NCBI RefSeq assembly: GCF_030547685.1 | Contig: NZ_JAUOQM010000044.1 | Location: 29,491-93,490, forward strand | DNA: 64,000 bases | Source of the DNA: Gilvimarinus sp. 2_MG-2023 | GTDB lineage: Bacteria; Pseudomonadota; Gammaproteobacteria; Pseudomonadales; Cellvibrionaceae | Direction: 5' to 3' | In this document: piece after piece, positions 18,033 through 26,499 of the stretch | How the letters are laid out: every line of letters starts with the position of its first letter | Position numbering within the stretch: the first letter of the stretch is position 1 | Notes under the pieces: generated by a model | Databases searched by the model: none | What the model saw: the letters and a program-made list of their open reading frames with translations, nothing else | What the model was told of the DNA's origin: nothing | Made by a program: the position numbers and the translations under genes

Positions 18033-18060
18033 AAAAAAATGGCCCGCAAGGCGGGCCATT
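18033..18060 (-). terminator. Rho-independent terminator of the minus-strand TonB receptor
   Basis: Read on the minus strand, ATGGCCCGC and GCGGGCCAT form a 9-bp stem with a three-base loop followed by T7. A second hairpin, CCGCCC-CGTA-GGGCGG at 18068-18083, lies between it and the stop codon. Confidence 0.92.
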
Positions 18061-18099
18061 TAAAAGCCGCCCCGTAGGGCGGTAATTGTTGCGGGCTAT

Positions 18100-21000
18100 T
18101 TACTGAAACTTAGCTTTTACGCCAAAGTAAATACGAGGTCCGTAGCTGTTAACCTCACCCAAGTTGTCATTGCTAAAGTGGTATTGAACCTTAGGCTCAT
18201 CCAGCAAGTTAATGCCTTCCAGGCTTAGGCGTACGTTGTCGGTAATGTAGTAAGACAGGCGAGTTTCCCAGACTCCGGTATCGCCCACAAAGCGTAGGCG
18301 AGTGCCATTGCTGGTGTAGGGCTGGAAGTATTCGCTGCGGTATTTGTAGATCAAGCTGGCGTCAAAGTCGCCTACCGAGTAGTACAGCTGACCTGAGAAG
18401 ACGTGCTCAGAGAAGCCCGGTACGTTGCCCGGTTCTACAATGCCAATTTTCTGTGAGGTCACTTCACCTGCTTCATTGCGAACAGTGATGTCACCGTACA
18501 GGCTGTCTTCAAACTCAAAATCTGAGTCGGCGTAGTTGTAGCTGGTTTTGAAACCAAAGCCGCTCAGGAAGCCTGGCAGGTAAGAGAAGTTGTGCGTTGC
18601 GGTTACTTCAAAGCCGGTCAGGTTGCTGGAGTCTTCATTGGTTTCGGTCAGATCGAAAGAGGCAGGCAGGATTTGCCCGTCAATGTTGAATTCCTCGGTG
18701 ACGTGATTGGTCTCGAAACCACCTTGGAACTTCTTATGATACAGGCCAAAGGTGAGCATCGTGTCTTCATTGGGATACCACTCGATAGCGGCGTCGAAGC
18801 TCCACGAGGTCAGCGGTGCCAAGTAAGGGTTGCCGTCGCCACTCACGTTATTAAGCAGCTGGTCCAATGATGTGATATTTTCTTCATCATTGGGGGTAAA
18901 GCTACGTTGGTAGCTCATGTCGGCAGGCTCTGGGCGAGACAAGCCGCGGTAAATGGCACCGCGCAACATCAGGTCTTCACGCAGATCGACGATCACGTTT
19001 ACGCTGGGCAATACTTCGGTGTAGTCGTTGCCGGCTACAACGCGTTCAAGGTCTGCGCCATCAACGGGGACTAGAGCAAGCCCAGTTTCACTGGCCGAGT
19101 CTTGAATGGTGTAGTCGGTACGGAAGCCAACAGATTCAACTTCGGTTTGCACAACGCGCACGCCAAAGTTACCACGTACAGTCTTGTTCATCAGCTCGCT
19201 GTCAAAGTCGGCCATAATGTAAGCGGCAGTAGTCGACTCGCTAACATCGGTGATGTTGGCTTTGTTGAGGGGCAGTTCGCCAAAGGCTAAATCTGTGTCA
19301 TTTTCTTCTGCCAATCGCTCGGCAACACAGGCTGTATCAAACGTTGCCCAGCTGTTGGTTTCTTTAACAACATTGCCTTGTGGGTCAACGATTGTGATTA
19401 AAGCACCGTCGCGCTCGGCACCCAAAAAGTCGTCTTCCGGGAAGTCGATATAACAGCTTTCGTTAATGCTCTGAACAATACGATGATCGCTGGTGTCTAG
19501 TAAAATTTCTCTGCGGTTTTCTGGGCCCATGTCAATATATTGAAGCTCAGACTGACGAACACCACCTTTAACTCCGGTGATAACACCGTTTAAGCTTAAG
19601 TCAAAGTCTAAGCGACCAGCTTCAATAGTATTGGTGCGGTCCAGGTCATTGTCGAGACGAAGGCGGTAGTTGCTAGAGAACAAGGTGGGGTCGGTAACAT
19701 CGAAATCAACGATAGTGTACTGACGAATACCCGAGTCGGTATCCCACTGAACCATGGGGCGATAGGTCGAAGTGCCAGGCTCTAACGAGGTGTCGAAATT
19801 GTCCGAACGTAACCGAAGCTTATAAAGCTGTGATTCACGAGTGGTCTCAGAGAAAGAGTAATCAGCAGAAACCGTCAGGTTATCGGTGAAGTCATAGGCG
19901 ACGTTTAAACCGTAACCTGTGTACTCTTCATCTTGATAGAATAGTTCACTATTGGACTCAATTGCGGTTTCACCCTGCCAGTTGGATATGGCACCAGTAT
20001 CGCTTACTACTAAGTTCTCTGGCGTGACACCGGGGGTGGTGCGCTTCATGTTGGCGAAGTTTAAGTCTTGACGTTTTTCAGCGCGAATACGCTCTGAGAC
20101 TTGATAGTCAACGTTAATATCCAGCTTGTCGGTGGGCTGGAATTGTATCGCAGCAAAAATGGCTTCACGCTCGTCCGACGTGTCATTCTGGCGATAGCCG
20201 TTAGAGCTTGGGGCGAACGCATAGTTTAAGCCGTCATCGTAAGCTTTGCCTGTTTCTGGGTCTACCACGGTGTTGTAGTCGTCGTCGTCGCCAGGACCTT
20301 CACAATCATTCGCATTAGCTAGGTAATAACCGCGATCTGGCGCATTGGGGTCATTGATACAGGCAAACTGGGATGTGCCGCTGGGGCTAGACATGCGCAT
20401 TTCAGATTCTGGCTGAGAGATATCGCTCTGCTCGTAACCGAGAGAAATACCCAGTGCGGCACCGTTGTCGAACTCAAACTGGTCGACGTAGCTGGCACTG
20501 CCGCGCACATCAATATCGCCCGACATGGAGTTATCAATATTTTGCTGGTTGGGTTGTATGCCGCCTTTCACTTCCACCTGAAAGCGACGCTTACCGTAAT
20601 CCAGTGGCTTAACGGTCTCTAGAGCGATTAAGCCGGCAACACCGCCTTCAATCAGGCTGGCGTCTTGGGTTTTGTAAATGGCGAGCTTGTTGATCAACTC
20701 CGAGGGGAACTGAGAGAAGTTAACCGAGCGGTCACCACTGCCGTTAGAAGCGGTACGTCCATTGAACGTTGTAGCGCTTAGGTAAGGGCCAAGGCCGCGA
20801 ATAGAGATTTCGGTGGCGCCGCCATTTTCACGGTGAGACGAAGCGCCTGTGATATTTTCCAAGGCTTCACCGATAGACAGTGCGGGCATATCACCGATGT
20901 CGTTGGCGGACATACCGTCGACAATAGTGGTTGAGTTGCGCTTGATATCAATGGTGGTTTGAATGGTGGCGCGAGAACCGGTAACAAATACTTCTTCTAC

Positions 21001-21144
21001 TATTTCAGAAGTGTTGTCTTCGCTGGTTTCCTGTGCCTGGGCTGCATGAATACAGGTAAGAGCGGCTAGCGTGGTAGCCAGAGCTGTGCGCTTAAATTGG
21101 CCTCGATTTTGAGCCGTCAAAGGGTGTCTATTTTTATCTTGCAT
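18100..21144 (-). CDS. TonB-dependent receptor, second copy, ligand unknown
   Basis: 1014 aa. Signal peptide about residues 1-38 ends in AAQAQE. The plug begins at EEVFVTGSRATIQTTIDIKR and carries SANDIGDMPALSIGEAL, ENITGASSHRENGG, ISIRGLGPYLSATTFNGR and LIEGGVAGLIALETVKPLD, in the same TonB-Xanth-Caul group as the first receptor. The barrel ends YFGVKAKFQ, which lacks the usual terminal Phe because of the final Gln. ATG 21144 is the start: GGAGG lies five bases before it, and the TTG further upstream overlaps that site. It is divergent from a small polyserine lipoprotein. Location beside the alginate genes suggests a carbohydrate ligand. Confidence 0.9.
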   Translation of the reverse strand: MQDKNRHPLTAQNRGQFKRTALATTLAALTCIHAAQAQETSEDNTSEIVEEVFVTGSRATIQTTIDIKRNSTTIVDGMSANDIGDMPALSIGEALENITGASSHRENGGATEISIRGLGPYLSATTFNGRTASNGSGDRSVNFSQFPSELINKLAIYKTQDASLIEGGVAGLIALETVKPLDYGKRRFQVEVKGGIQPNQQNIDNSMSGDIDVRGSASYVDQFEFDNGAALGISLGYEQSDISQPESEMRMSSPSGTSQFACINDPNAPDRGYYLANANDCEGPGDDDDYNTVVDPETGKAYDDGLNYAFAPSSNGYRQNDTSDEREAIFAAIQFQPTDKLDINVDYQVSERIRAEKRQDLNFANMKRTTPGVTPENLVVSDTGAISNWQGETAIESNSELFYQDEEYTGYGLNVAYDFTDNLTVSADYSFSETTRESQLYKLRLRSDNFDTSLEPGTSTYRPMVQWDTDSGIRQYTIVDFDVTDPTLFSSNYRLRLDNDLDRTNTIEAGRLDFDLSLNGVITGVKGGVRQSELQYIDMGPENRREILLDTSDHRIVQSINESCYIDFPEDDFLGAERDGALITIVDPQGNVVKETNSWATFDTACVAERLAEENDTDLAFGELPLNKANITDVSESTTAAYIMADFDSELMNKTVRGNFGVRVVQTEVESVGFRTDYTIQDSASETGLALVPVDGADLERVVAGNDYTEVLPSVNVIVDLREDLMLRGAIYRGLSRPEPADMSYQRSFTPNDEENITSLDQLLNNVSGDGNPYLAPLTSWSFDAAIEWYPNEDTMLTFGLYHKKFQGGFETNHVTEEFNIDGQILPASFDLTETNEDSSNLTGFEVTATHNFSYLPGFLSGFGFKTSYNYADSDFEFEDSLYGDITVRNEAGEVTSQKIGIVEPGNVPGFSEHVFSGQLYYSVGDFDASLIYKYRSEYFQPYTSNGTRLRFVGDTGVWETRLSYYITDNVRLSLEGINLLDEPKVQYHFSNDNLGEVNSYGPRIYFGVKAKFQ

Positions 21145-21230
21145 GAATTCCTCCAAGGATGCCGCTATTGATTATTGTACGATAAGCGCTCTTTGGCGCC
21201 CAATTTAGTCTTTCGTGGCAGATAATATTG

Positions 21231-21269
21231 TCGACCAAAGTGCCTACATAAGGCAAGTGTTTTGGTCGA
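21231..21269. promoter_or_regulatory. Nested inverted repeat upstream of the minus-strand TonB receptor
   Basis: TCGACCAAA (21231-21239) pairs with TTTGGTCGA (21261-21269); inside, TGCCT (21241-21245) pairs with AGGCA (21251-21255). The arms contain the ACCAA/TTGGT half-sites of the local palindromes. It lies about 90 bases before the start codon, so it could be a double operator or a leader hairpin. Confidence 0.5.
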
Positions 21270-21444
21270 AAAAGGTTCAATTAGATCAGCTAATTTCTAT
21301 AATTAGTGGATGATAGTTGATTGTGCCAATTTATTAGGCATATTAAACACGAATAACCCCTTGTTTTGGGGTGTTTTAAAGAGGATAGGATTAAAGATTT
21401 AGGGCGGGTTGGCAGACTTTTTGGGGGTAATGGGTGGCGTTAAA

Positions 21445-21458
21445 ATTGGTAGACCAAT
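21445..21458. promoter_or_regulatory. Candidate GntR-type operator ATTGGT-AG-ACCAAT
   Basis: Two perfect 6-base arms around AG. The pattern equals the ATTGGT-AT-ACCAAT operator type of the E. coli uronate regulators UxuR/ExuR except at one centre base. It lies between the divergent receptor and lipoprotein genes. A regulator of uronate metabolism is a reasonable ligand, but no such gene is in the window. Confidence 0.5.
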
Positions 21459-21651
21459 ATGAAAATGGTATGGATAGTTACGAGTCAAAACGTGGCGGAG
21501 ACGATAGAGGCTTACGCGTAAGTGCGCTGGGGGAATGTGATGAGTGAGCTGCGCTTCTCGCCTTTGTGGATTAGGTCGTGGTTGTGCTTACCAACGTCAC
21601 TAAAATCCCATAAACTGCCGAATCTCTGAAAATGGTTATGTAAGGTGGCAT

Positions 21652-22332
21652 ATGGACATTGTTCAACTTAAATCTACCGCAATATGTGTGTTGGTTCTGA
21701 GTGCCGTAGTTGGGTGTGGAGGCTCTAGTCAGCTTCCTGATGCCGCGAGCTCTAGTTCTAGCTCCTCCTCTTCCGCAGATGATGTTCCAGTTGGTTATGT
21801 GGCGCCTGCTCCTGGGTTTATAGAGTTTGCCAATTTTCCTGTTAATGAACAGGGGCGTCTGGAGGGGTGGAGTTTTTCCCAGCATTCGAGTAATACCTCT
21901 TACAGTATTACGGTTTATGAAGGGGAGCTGAATATCACTCGTACAGGTGAAGAGCCTTGGGGGAAGGTCGGACAACTTTTTCGTGGGCAAGTGCTAGAGT
22001 CTTTACAAGGGAAAACCTTAGTGTTTTCGGCCGAAGTAAAGGCTGACTTTACCAGCGAGTGGGGGCAGGCAATGGAGCCGGCAGCTCTAGCTGTATTATT
22101 GAAAGGTAGAAACATGAATTCTCCATTGTTGGGTGGCTCGTCAGTACTGAGCAGTCTAAAAGAGCCAATACTGACCGACGACAATAGTGCGCACTGGCAG
22201 CGGTATCAGGTCGAGTTTACTGTGCCGCCGGCTGAGGATGTTTCGGTAACCTCGCTGGAGGTGAGTTTTTTGATGACTGAGGGCGGCACTATGTATGTTC
22301 GGGGCCCGGCCTTAACCGAGGTTGAGAGCTGA
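21652..22332 (+). CDS. Polyserine lipoprotein with a single beta-sandwich-like domain
   Basis: 226 aa. Lipobox VVGC gives Cys22; a run of nine serines follows near residues 33-41. The remaining ~175 residues (FANFPVNEQGRLEGWSFSQ, LNITRTGEEPWGKVGQ, LVFSAEVKADF, HWQRYQVEFTVP) resemble a galactose-binding-like carbohydrate-binding module of the CBM4/9 type. No catalytic signature is seen. A TAAGGTGG ribosome-binding site precedes ATG 21652. It probably binds glycan at the outer membrane. It precedes radA by only about 50 bases, but the functions are unrelated. Confidence 0.7.
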   Translation: MDIVQLKSTAICVLVLSAVVGCGGSSQLPDAASSSSSSSSSADDVPVGYVAPAPGFIEFANFPVNEQGRLEGWSFSQHSSNTSYSITVYEGELNITRTGEEPWGKVGQLFRGQVLESLQGKTLVFSAEVKADFTSEWGQAMEPAALAVLLKGRNMNSPLLGGSSVLSSLKEPILTDDNSAHWQRYQVEFTVPPAEDVSVTSLEVSFLMTEGGTMYVRGPALTEVES

Positions 22333-22384
22333 GTCATGGGTTTGGACCGTCCGAAATTGTTACGCGATAGCCTAAGGAGGCTGA

Positions 22385-23755
22385 GTGGTTAAGCAAAAAA
22401 TAGCCTTTGTCTGCAATGAGTGCGGTGCCGACTACACCAAGTGGCAGGGGCAGTGCGCCGAATGCGGCAGTTGGAACAGTGTCGTTGAAATGAAGCTTGG
22501 GCCGGCCACTAAGGCGGGCGCACGTGGCGCTCAGTTTTCCGGTTATGCCGGCAATACCACTGCCAAGGTGCAGCCGTTGGCAGAAATCAGTTTGCAGGAT
22601 GTTCCGCGTCTATGTTCGGGTACTGGCGAGTTTGACCGAGTGCTGGGGGGCGGTTTTGTGCCGGGCTCAGTGGTGTTAATTGGCGGCCACCCTGGTGCTG
22701 GTAAAAGTACAGTTTTATTGCAGACGCTGTGCAAGCTGGCAGAGCGGATGACCTGTCTGTATGTGACCGGTGAGGAGTCCTTACAGCAGGTGGCTATGCG
22801 GGCGAAACGTTTATCGCTGCCAACTGATAAGCTTCAAATGCTGTCGGAAACCAGCGTTGAGCTAATAGGCCAGGCGGCGGAGCAGCTGCAGCCCCGTGTT
22901 ATGGTGGTGGATTCGGTTCAGGTGGTGCATCTGGCGGAGATACAATCTGCACCTGGTTCGGTATCACAGGTTAGGGAGGCCGCGGCCTTTTTAACCCGCT
23001 TCGCCAAGCAAACGGGAACGGTAGTTATTTTGGTGGGGCATGTCACCAAAGATGGCAGCCTCGCAGGGCCTAAGGTGTTGGAGCATATGATTGATTGCTC
23101 CATTTTGCTAGAGGGCTCTCACGATTCACGTTTTCGTACACTGCGGGGCAGTAAAAATCGTTTTGGGGCGGTTAATGAGCTCGGCGTTTTTGCCATGACC
23201 GAGCAAGGCATGAAAGAAGTAAGTAACCCTTCGGCCATTTTTTTGCAGCGTAGCGACGACGTATCGTCGGGCTCGGTGGTAATGGTGATGTGGGAGGGGA
23301 CGCGCCCGCTGTTAGTGGAGATCCAGGCGCTGGTGGATGACAGTCATTTGGGCAATCCACGCCGGGTGGCAGTGGGGTTGGACCAAAACCGGCTCTCAAT
23401 GCTGCTTGCCGTGCTACATCGCCATGGAGGGGTGCTGGTGGGCGATCAGGATGTATTTGTCAATGTAGTGGGTGGCGTGCGTGTCAATGAAACCAGTGCC
23501 GATTTGGCTTTACTACTGGCCATTGTGTCCAGCTTTCGTGATCGTCCGTTACCGCGCGACTTAATGGTGTTTGGCGAAATAGGCTTGGCGGGGGAGATCC
23601 GCCCCGTTCCCAGTGGGCAAGAGCGACTGCGCGAAGCGGCCAAACATGGCTTTAAGCGGGCGATAGTGCCCGCTGGCAATGCCCCCAAGAGCATAGAGGG
23701 CATCGAGATTGTCGCGGTGAATAAATTGGCCGATGCCTTGGCGGCGATTGAATAA
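22385..23755 (+). CDS. radA: RadA/Sms DNA repair ATPase
   Basis: 456 aa, the usual RadA length. The N-terminal zinc finger has four cysteines at 10, 13, 24 and 27. Walker A is GGHPGAGKST (100-109), the RadA-specific KNRFG motif is at 257-261, and the C-terminal Lon-like domain carries GGVRVNETSADLALLLAI. RadA is a DnaB-like helicase that extends branches during homologous recombination. The start is GTG 22385 with AAGGAGG at 22374-22380. It converges with the PilZ pair with only eight bases between stops. Confidence 0.97.
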   Translation: MVKQKIAFVCNECGADYTKWQGQCAECGSWNSVVEMKLGPATKAGARGAQFSGYAGNTTAKVQPLAEISLQDVPRLCSGTGEFDRVLGGGFVPGSVVLIGGHPGAGKSTVLLQTLCKLAERMTCLYVTGEESLQQVAMRAKRLSLPTDKLQMLSETSVELIGQAAEQLQPRVMVVDSVQVVHLAEIQSAPGSVSQVREAAAFLTRFAKQTGTVVILVGHVTKDGSLAGPKVLEHMIDCSILLEGSHDSRFRTLRGSKNRFGAVNELGVFAMTEQGMKEVSNPSAIFLQRSDDVSSGSVVMVMWEGTRPLLVEIQALVDDSHLGNPRRVAVGLDQNRLSMLLAVLHRHGGVLVGDQDVFVNVVGGVRVNETSADLALLLAIVSSFRDRPLPRDLMVFGEIGLAGEIRPVPSGQERLREAAKHGFKRAIVPAGNAPKSIEGIEIVAVNKLADALAAIE

Positions 23756-23763
23756 CCAGAAGG

Positions 23764-24126
23764 CTATAGCAGCGAAAGCAAGCGGTTAAAGCGCTCAACA
23801 TCCGCTTCATCGGCGGGCTGACATCGAATCCCTAAAATATGCTGCTTTATATGCACCGCCTTGGCTTGCAGTGACAAGGGTAATTGTTGGCTGAGGGCAT
23901 CGGGTAAATTTTCAGGTTCTAAGGTTAGGGTAAAGTCATCGCCTGGGTTGATTGCGTGATCGACCAGCAAAGCGATCTTTGCCCCAAATTGGGATATGTC
24001 GATCAAGTGTGCTTCGTAACGTTCCGTGGCGTGGGAAAGCTCGGCGTAGGCGCGTAGTGGCAACCGATCGTAATCGCGACGCTCTGAGGCTGTAAGCGTG
24101 TCTTGGGTTGAAATGTCTTGGGTCAT
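23764..24126 (-). CDS. PilZ-domain protein
   Basis: 120 aa, single PilZ domain. The c-di-GMP-binding features are RRDYDRLPLR near residues 16-25 (RxxxR-like) and DISQFGAKI near residues 43-51 (D-x-S-x-x-G). It is probably a small c-di-GMP effector in the cytoplasm. Its ATG overlaps the stop of the upstream PilZ gene by four bases (ATGA), so the two are translationally coupled. Confidence 0.8.
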   Translation of the reverse strand: MTQDISTQDTLTASERRDYDRLPLRAYAELSHATERYEAHLIDISQFGAKIALLVDHAINPGDDFTLTLEPENLPDALSQQLPLSLQAKAVHIKQHILGIRCQPADEADVERFNRLLSLL

Positions 24127-24485
24127 TGTTGCAGTAACTCGGTTAATTCTCTTTCCGCCTGCTCGGCGCTGCCCAAATTTAATTCTAACAGGCGGCGCAA
24201 GTGGCGAATACTTTCTACATCGATAGATTTGCAGGCGAGCCCCACCCCGCGCTCCGATTGATGTGCCACAACAGTTTGCATGGTGATCGTGGTCTGATTG
24301 GAGAGAACCACTTTTATTTCAATAGGGTCATCTTGTTCGCAAGCATCGGGCAGTTGCGCTGCCAGTAGTGCACCCTTTATGGAGATATCGACTAACTCCG
24401 ATTGCCAGTGTAGGCCGTGCTGAGACAGCTCTACTTTGACATCAAACTCTACTCTGTGAAAGCGGCGGCGCTCTTGTTCTGACAT
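24123..24485 (-). CDS. PilZ-domain protein, tandem paralogue
   Basis: 120 aa. The PilZ motifs are ERRRFHRVEF near residues 4-13 and DISIKGALL near residues 33-41. Length equals that of the following gene, consistent with tandem duplication and divergence. The C-terminal third (IRHLRRLLELNLGSAEQAERELTELL) is an amphipathic helix. It is the first gene of the pair; nhaD is separated by about 255 bases. Confidence 0.8.
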   Translation of the reverse strand: MSEQERRRFHRVEFDVKVELSQHGLHWQSELVDISIKGALLAAQLPDACEQDDPIEIKVVLSNQTTITMQTVVAHQSERGVGLACKSIDVESIRHLRRLLELNLGSAEQAERELTELLQQ

Positions 24486-24695
24486 GGGCTATACCTGCTG
24501 ATCTGGCATTGGGCTGAGTGCGAAAAGACGTGGTGCTTATTGGGGTAAAGTTACCTTGATCGCGATACTCGGAACGATGGTAATGGGTATAAGCGATAGT
24601 GTAGCCGAATATTGGCCGGTTTTCTGCCGGGGGCTTGGCGGCGTGGCCGCCTGATAAAGCAGCGCCACTAAAATGTGGCGTTGAGATAAAATATT

Positions 24696-24722
24696 AGCGG
24701 GAGCTAATGGGGCGCCCCCGCT
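24696..24722 (-). terminator. Terminator-like hairpin after nhaD
   Basis: On the minus strand AGCGGG and CCCGCT pair around a 15-base GC-rich segment, followed by AATATTTT. It begins about 20 bases after the nhaD stop. A second stem, CGCCAC/GTGGCG at 24663-24680, lies beyond it. Confidence 0.6.
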
Positions 24723-24741
24723 GAATGGCTACAGTGCAATG

Positions 24742-26187
24742 TTAATGTTCAAACATGCCCGCGTTCAGCCACAGATGCAGAGCCACACTGGCGGCGTAGC
24801 CTAAGGCGATGACTGGAGACCACTTGAGGTGGCCAAAAAAGGTGTAGGCGCCACGCGCCTGCCCCATCAATGCCACACCTGCAGCGGAGCCAATTGATAA
24901 TAAGCTACCTCCAGTGCCGGCCGTTAATGTAATGAGTAGCCAGTGACCGTGAGACATTTCAGGCTCCATGGTCAGTACCGCAAACATAACGGGGATGTTA
25001 TCAATGACCGCCGAGGCAATACCTAAAATAATATTGGTATTGGTCGCGCCAAAGCCTGAATACAAAAGCTCCGACATATAGGCCAGATAGCCCATATACC
25101 CCAAGCCACCGACACACATCACTACGCCGTAAAAGAACAATAGCGTATCCCACTCTGCGCGAGCGACCCTGCCGAAGACGTCAAACGGCACCACGCTACC
25201 CAGGCGCTCCAGTGCCTGTTGGTCGCCTGAGCGTTCGGCCATAGCACGTTTGCGCGCCAAGGAGCCCGGCAGCGTGCGGCGTAGAAAATAGCCAAAAAAC
25301 TGCAGGTAGCCGAGGCCGGTCATCATGCCGAGTACCGGTGGCAAGTGTAGTAATAGGTGACACAAAACGGCGGTTAGGATAGTTAATAAAAATAAGCTCA
25401 TAATGCGCAAAGCACCGCGCTTAAGTTCAACTTCTTCTTCAACCGCGACAGGTTTTCGGTTTTCCACGAAAAAGCTCATGATGGCCGCAGGAATTAAAAA
25501 ATTGGCCAGTGAAGGAATGAACAGGGCCAGGAACTCGTGGAAGTCGACAATACCCGCCTGCCATACCATCAAAGTGGTGATATCGCCGAAAGGGCTGAAA
25601 GCACCACCGGCGTTAGCGGCAACGACCACATTGATACAGCACAGATTGATAAAGCGAGTGTCGTCACCGGCAACCTTAACGATCACGGCGCACATCAACA
25701 GTGCCGTGGTGAGGTTGTCGGCGATAGGGGAGATAAAAAACGACAGAAATCCTGTGAGCCAGAACAGTGTTTTATAGTTAAAGCCTTTACGTACCATCCA
25801 TGCGCGTAAAACATCGAACAGGCGGCGCTCTTCCAAAGCGTTGATGTAGGTCATGGCGACCAATAGGAACAGCATTAGCTCGGCAAATTCCAGCAGAGTG
25901 TGGCGGAATGCATGCTCTGCATCGTGTGGCAAGCCGGCTTGAGAGTACATCCAGCCAATACACATCCAGATGATACCGGCGGCGATCAGCACCGGTTTGG
26001 ATTTGCGTAAGTGCAGCTTCTCTTCCAGCATGACCACTATGTAGGCTACGGCAAATAAAATCAGTGCAAAATAGCCAATAGGTGAGGTGGTTAAGTCGAG
26101 CGCGCCAGTTGCGGCGTAAGTTTGCGGAGAAATGACGAGTAGGCACGCGCCAAGAATCCCCAAGACGCGATGGGTCAGTGTCAACAT
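24742..26187 (-). CDS. nhaD: Na+/H+ antiporter NhaD
   Basis: 481 aa polytopic inner-membrane protein of the ion-transporter superfamily. A signal-like N terminus ends TYAATGAL; about 11-12 hydrophobic segments follow. Family phrases include EEKLHLRKSKPVLIAAG, SFFISPIADNLTTALLMCAV, NAGGAFSPFGDITTLMVWQ, and SAVIDNIPVMFAV, which place acidic and polar ion-path residues in broken helices. It exports Na+ or Li+ in exchange for protons, common in marine and haloalkaliphilic Proteobacteria. Monocistronic. A LacI-type palindrome lies about 160 bases upstream. Confidence 0.93.
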   Translation of the reverse strand: MLTLTHRVLGILGACLLVISPQTYAATGALDLTTSPIGYFALILFAVAYIVVMLEEKLHLRKSKPVLIAAGIIWMCIGWMYSQAGLPHDAEHAFRHTLLEFAELMLFLLVAMTYINALEERRLFDVLRAWMVRKGFNYKTLFWLTGFLSFFISPIADNLTTALLMCAVIVKVAGDDTRFINLCCINVVVAANAGGAFSPFGDITTLMVWQAGIVDFHEFLALFIPSLANFLIPAAIMSFFVENRKPVAVEEEVELKRGALRIMSLFLLTILTAVLCHLLLHLPPVLGMMTGLGYLQFFGYFLRRTLPGSLARKRAMAERSGDQQALERLGSVVPFDVFGRVARAEWDTLLFFYGVVMCVGGLGYMGYLAYMSELLYSGFGATNTNIILGIASAVIDNIPVMFAVLTMEPEMSHGHWLLITLTAGTGGSLLSIGSAAGVALMGQARGAYTFFGHLKWSPVIALGYAASVALHLWLNAGMFEH

Positions 26188-26499
26188 GATAAGTGTCCAG
26201 TGCTATGTAGTGTGGGCCGGTCGAATCATTAGGTGTTGCAAAGGGCTTGGGCTGCCCAGGTGCCGACTAATATCTAGGAAGGCGGATTTTATCATATTTT
26301 GGGGTTGGGTAAATAAGTGCAAAGCGATTGATTTTAGGGGGGAATGGTAGCGCTACCAGTCACGCCCCTGTTGAGATCTGTCAGGCATTGCCGAAAATTG
26401 TCAGAAAAATTGGCTCGCAGTGTCGGTAAGTTCACAGTTTGACCAAAACCCCGGTGCTAAGGTGCTTGCAACACGATTCATTGAGCACTGGAGTTTGCC
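26188..26499. other. Divergent intergenic region with a LacI-type operator
   Basis: About 310 bases between nhaD and the unknown gene at 26500. Apart from the palindrome at 26345-26358, I recognise no RNA gene or coding frame. A TTGACC-like -35 near 26439 could belong to the 26500 gene. Confidence 0.5.
26345..26358. promoter_or_regulatory. LacI-family operator, TGGTAGCGCTACCA
   Basis: Perfect 14-bp palindrome with the central GCGC typical of LacI-family sugar regulators; it differs at one base from the XylR site TGGTAGCGCTAACA described in Xanthomonas. It is 142 bases before the 26500 gene and 158 before nhaD. No LacI regulator is encoded in the window. Confidence 0.55.

Larger units (their letters stand above)
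21145..21651. other. Divergent intergenic region between the TonB receptor and a lipoprotein
   Basis: About 500 AT-rich bases without a gene. It holds the nested inverted repeat at 21231-21269, the operator-like palindrome at 21445-21458 and GGTCGACAATA (minus strand, 21226-21236), a one-mismatch match to GGTTGACAATA in the element upstream of the first TonB receptor. Confidence 0.6.
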
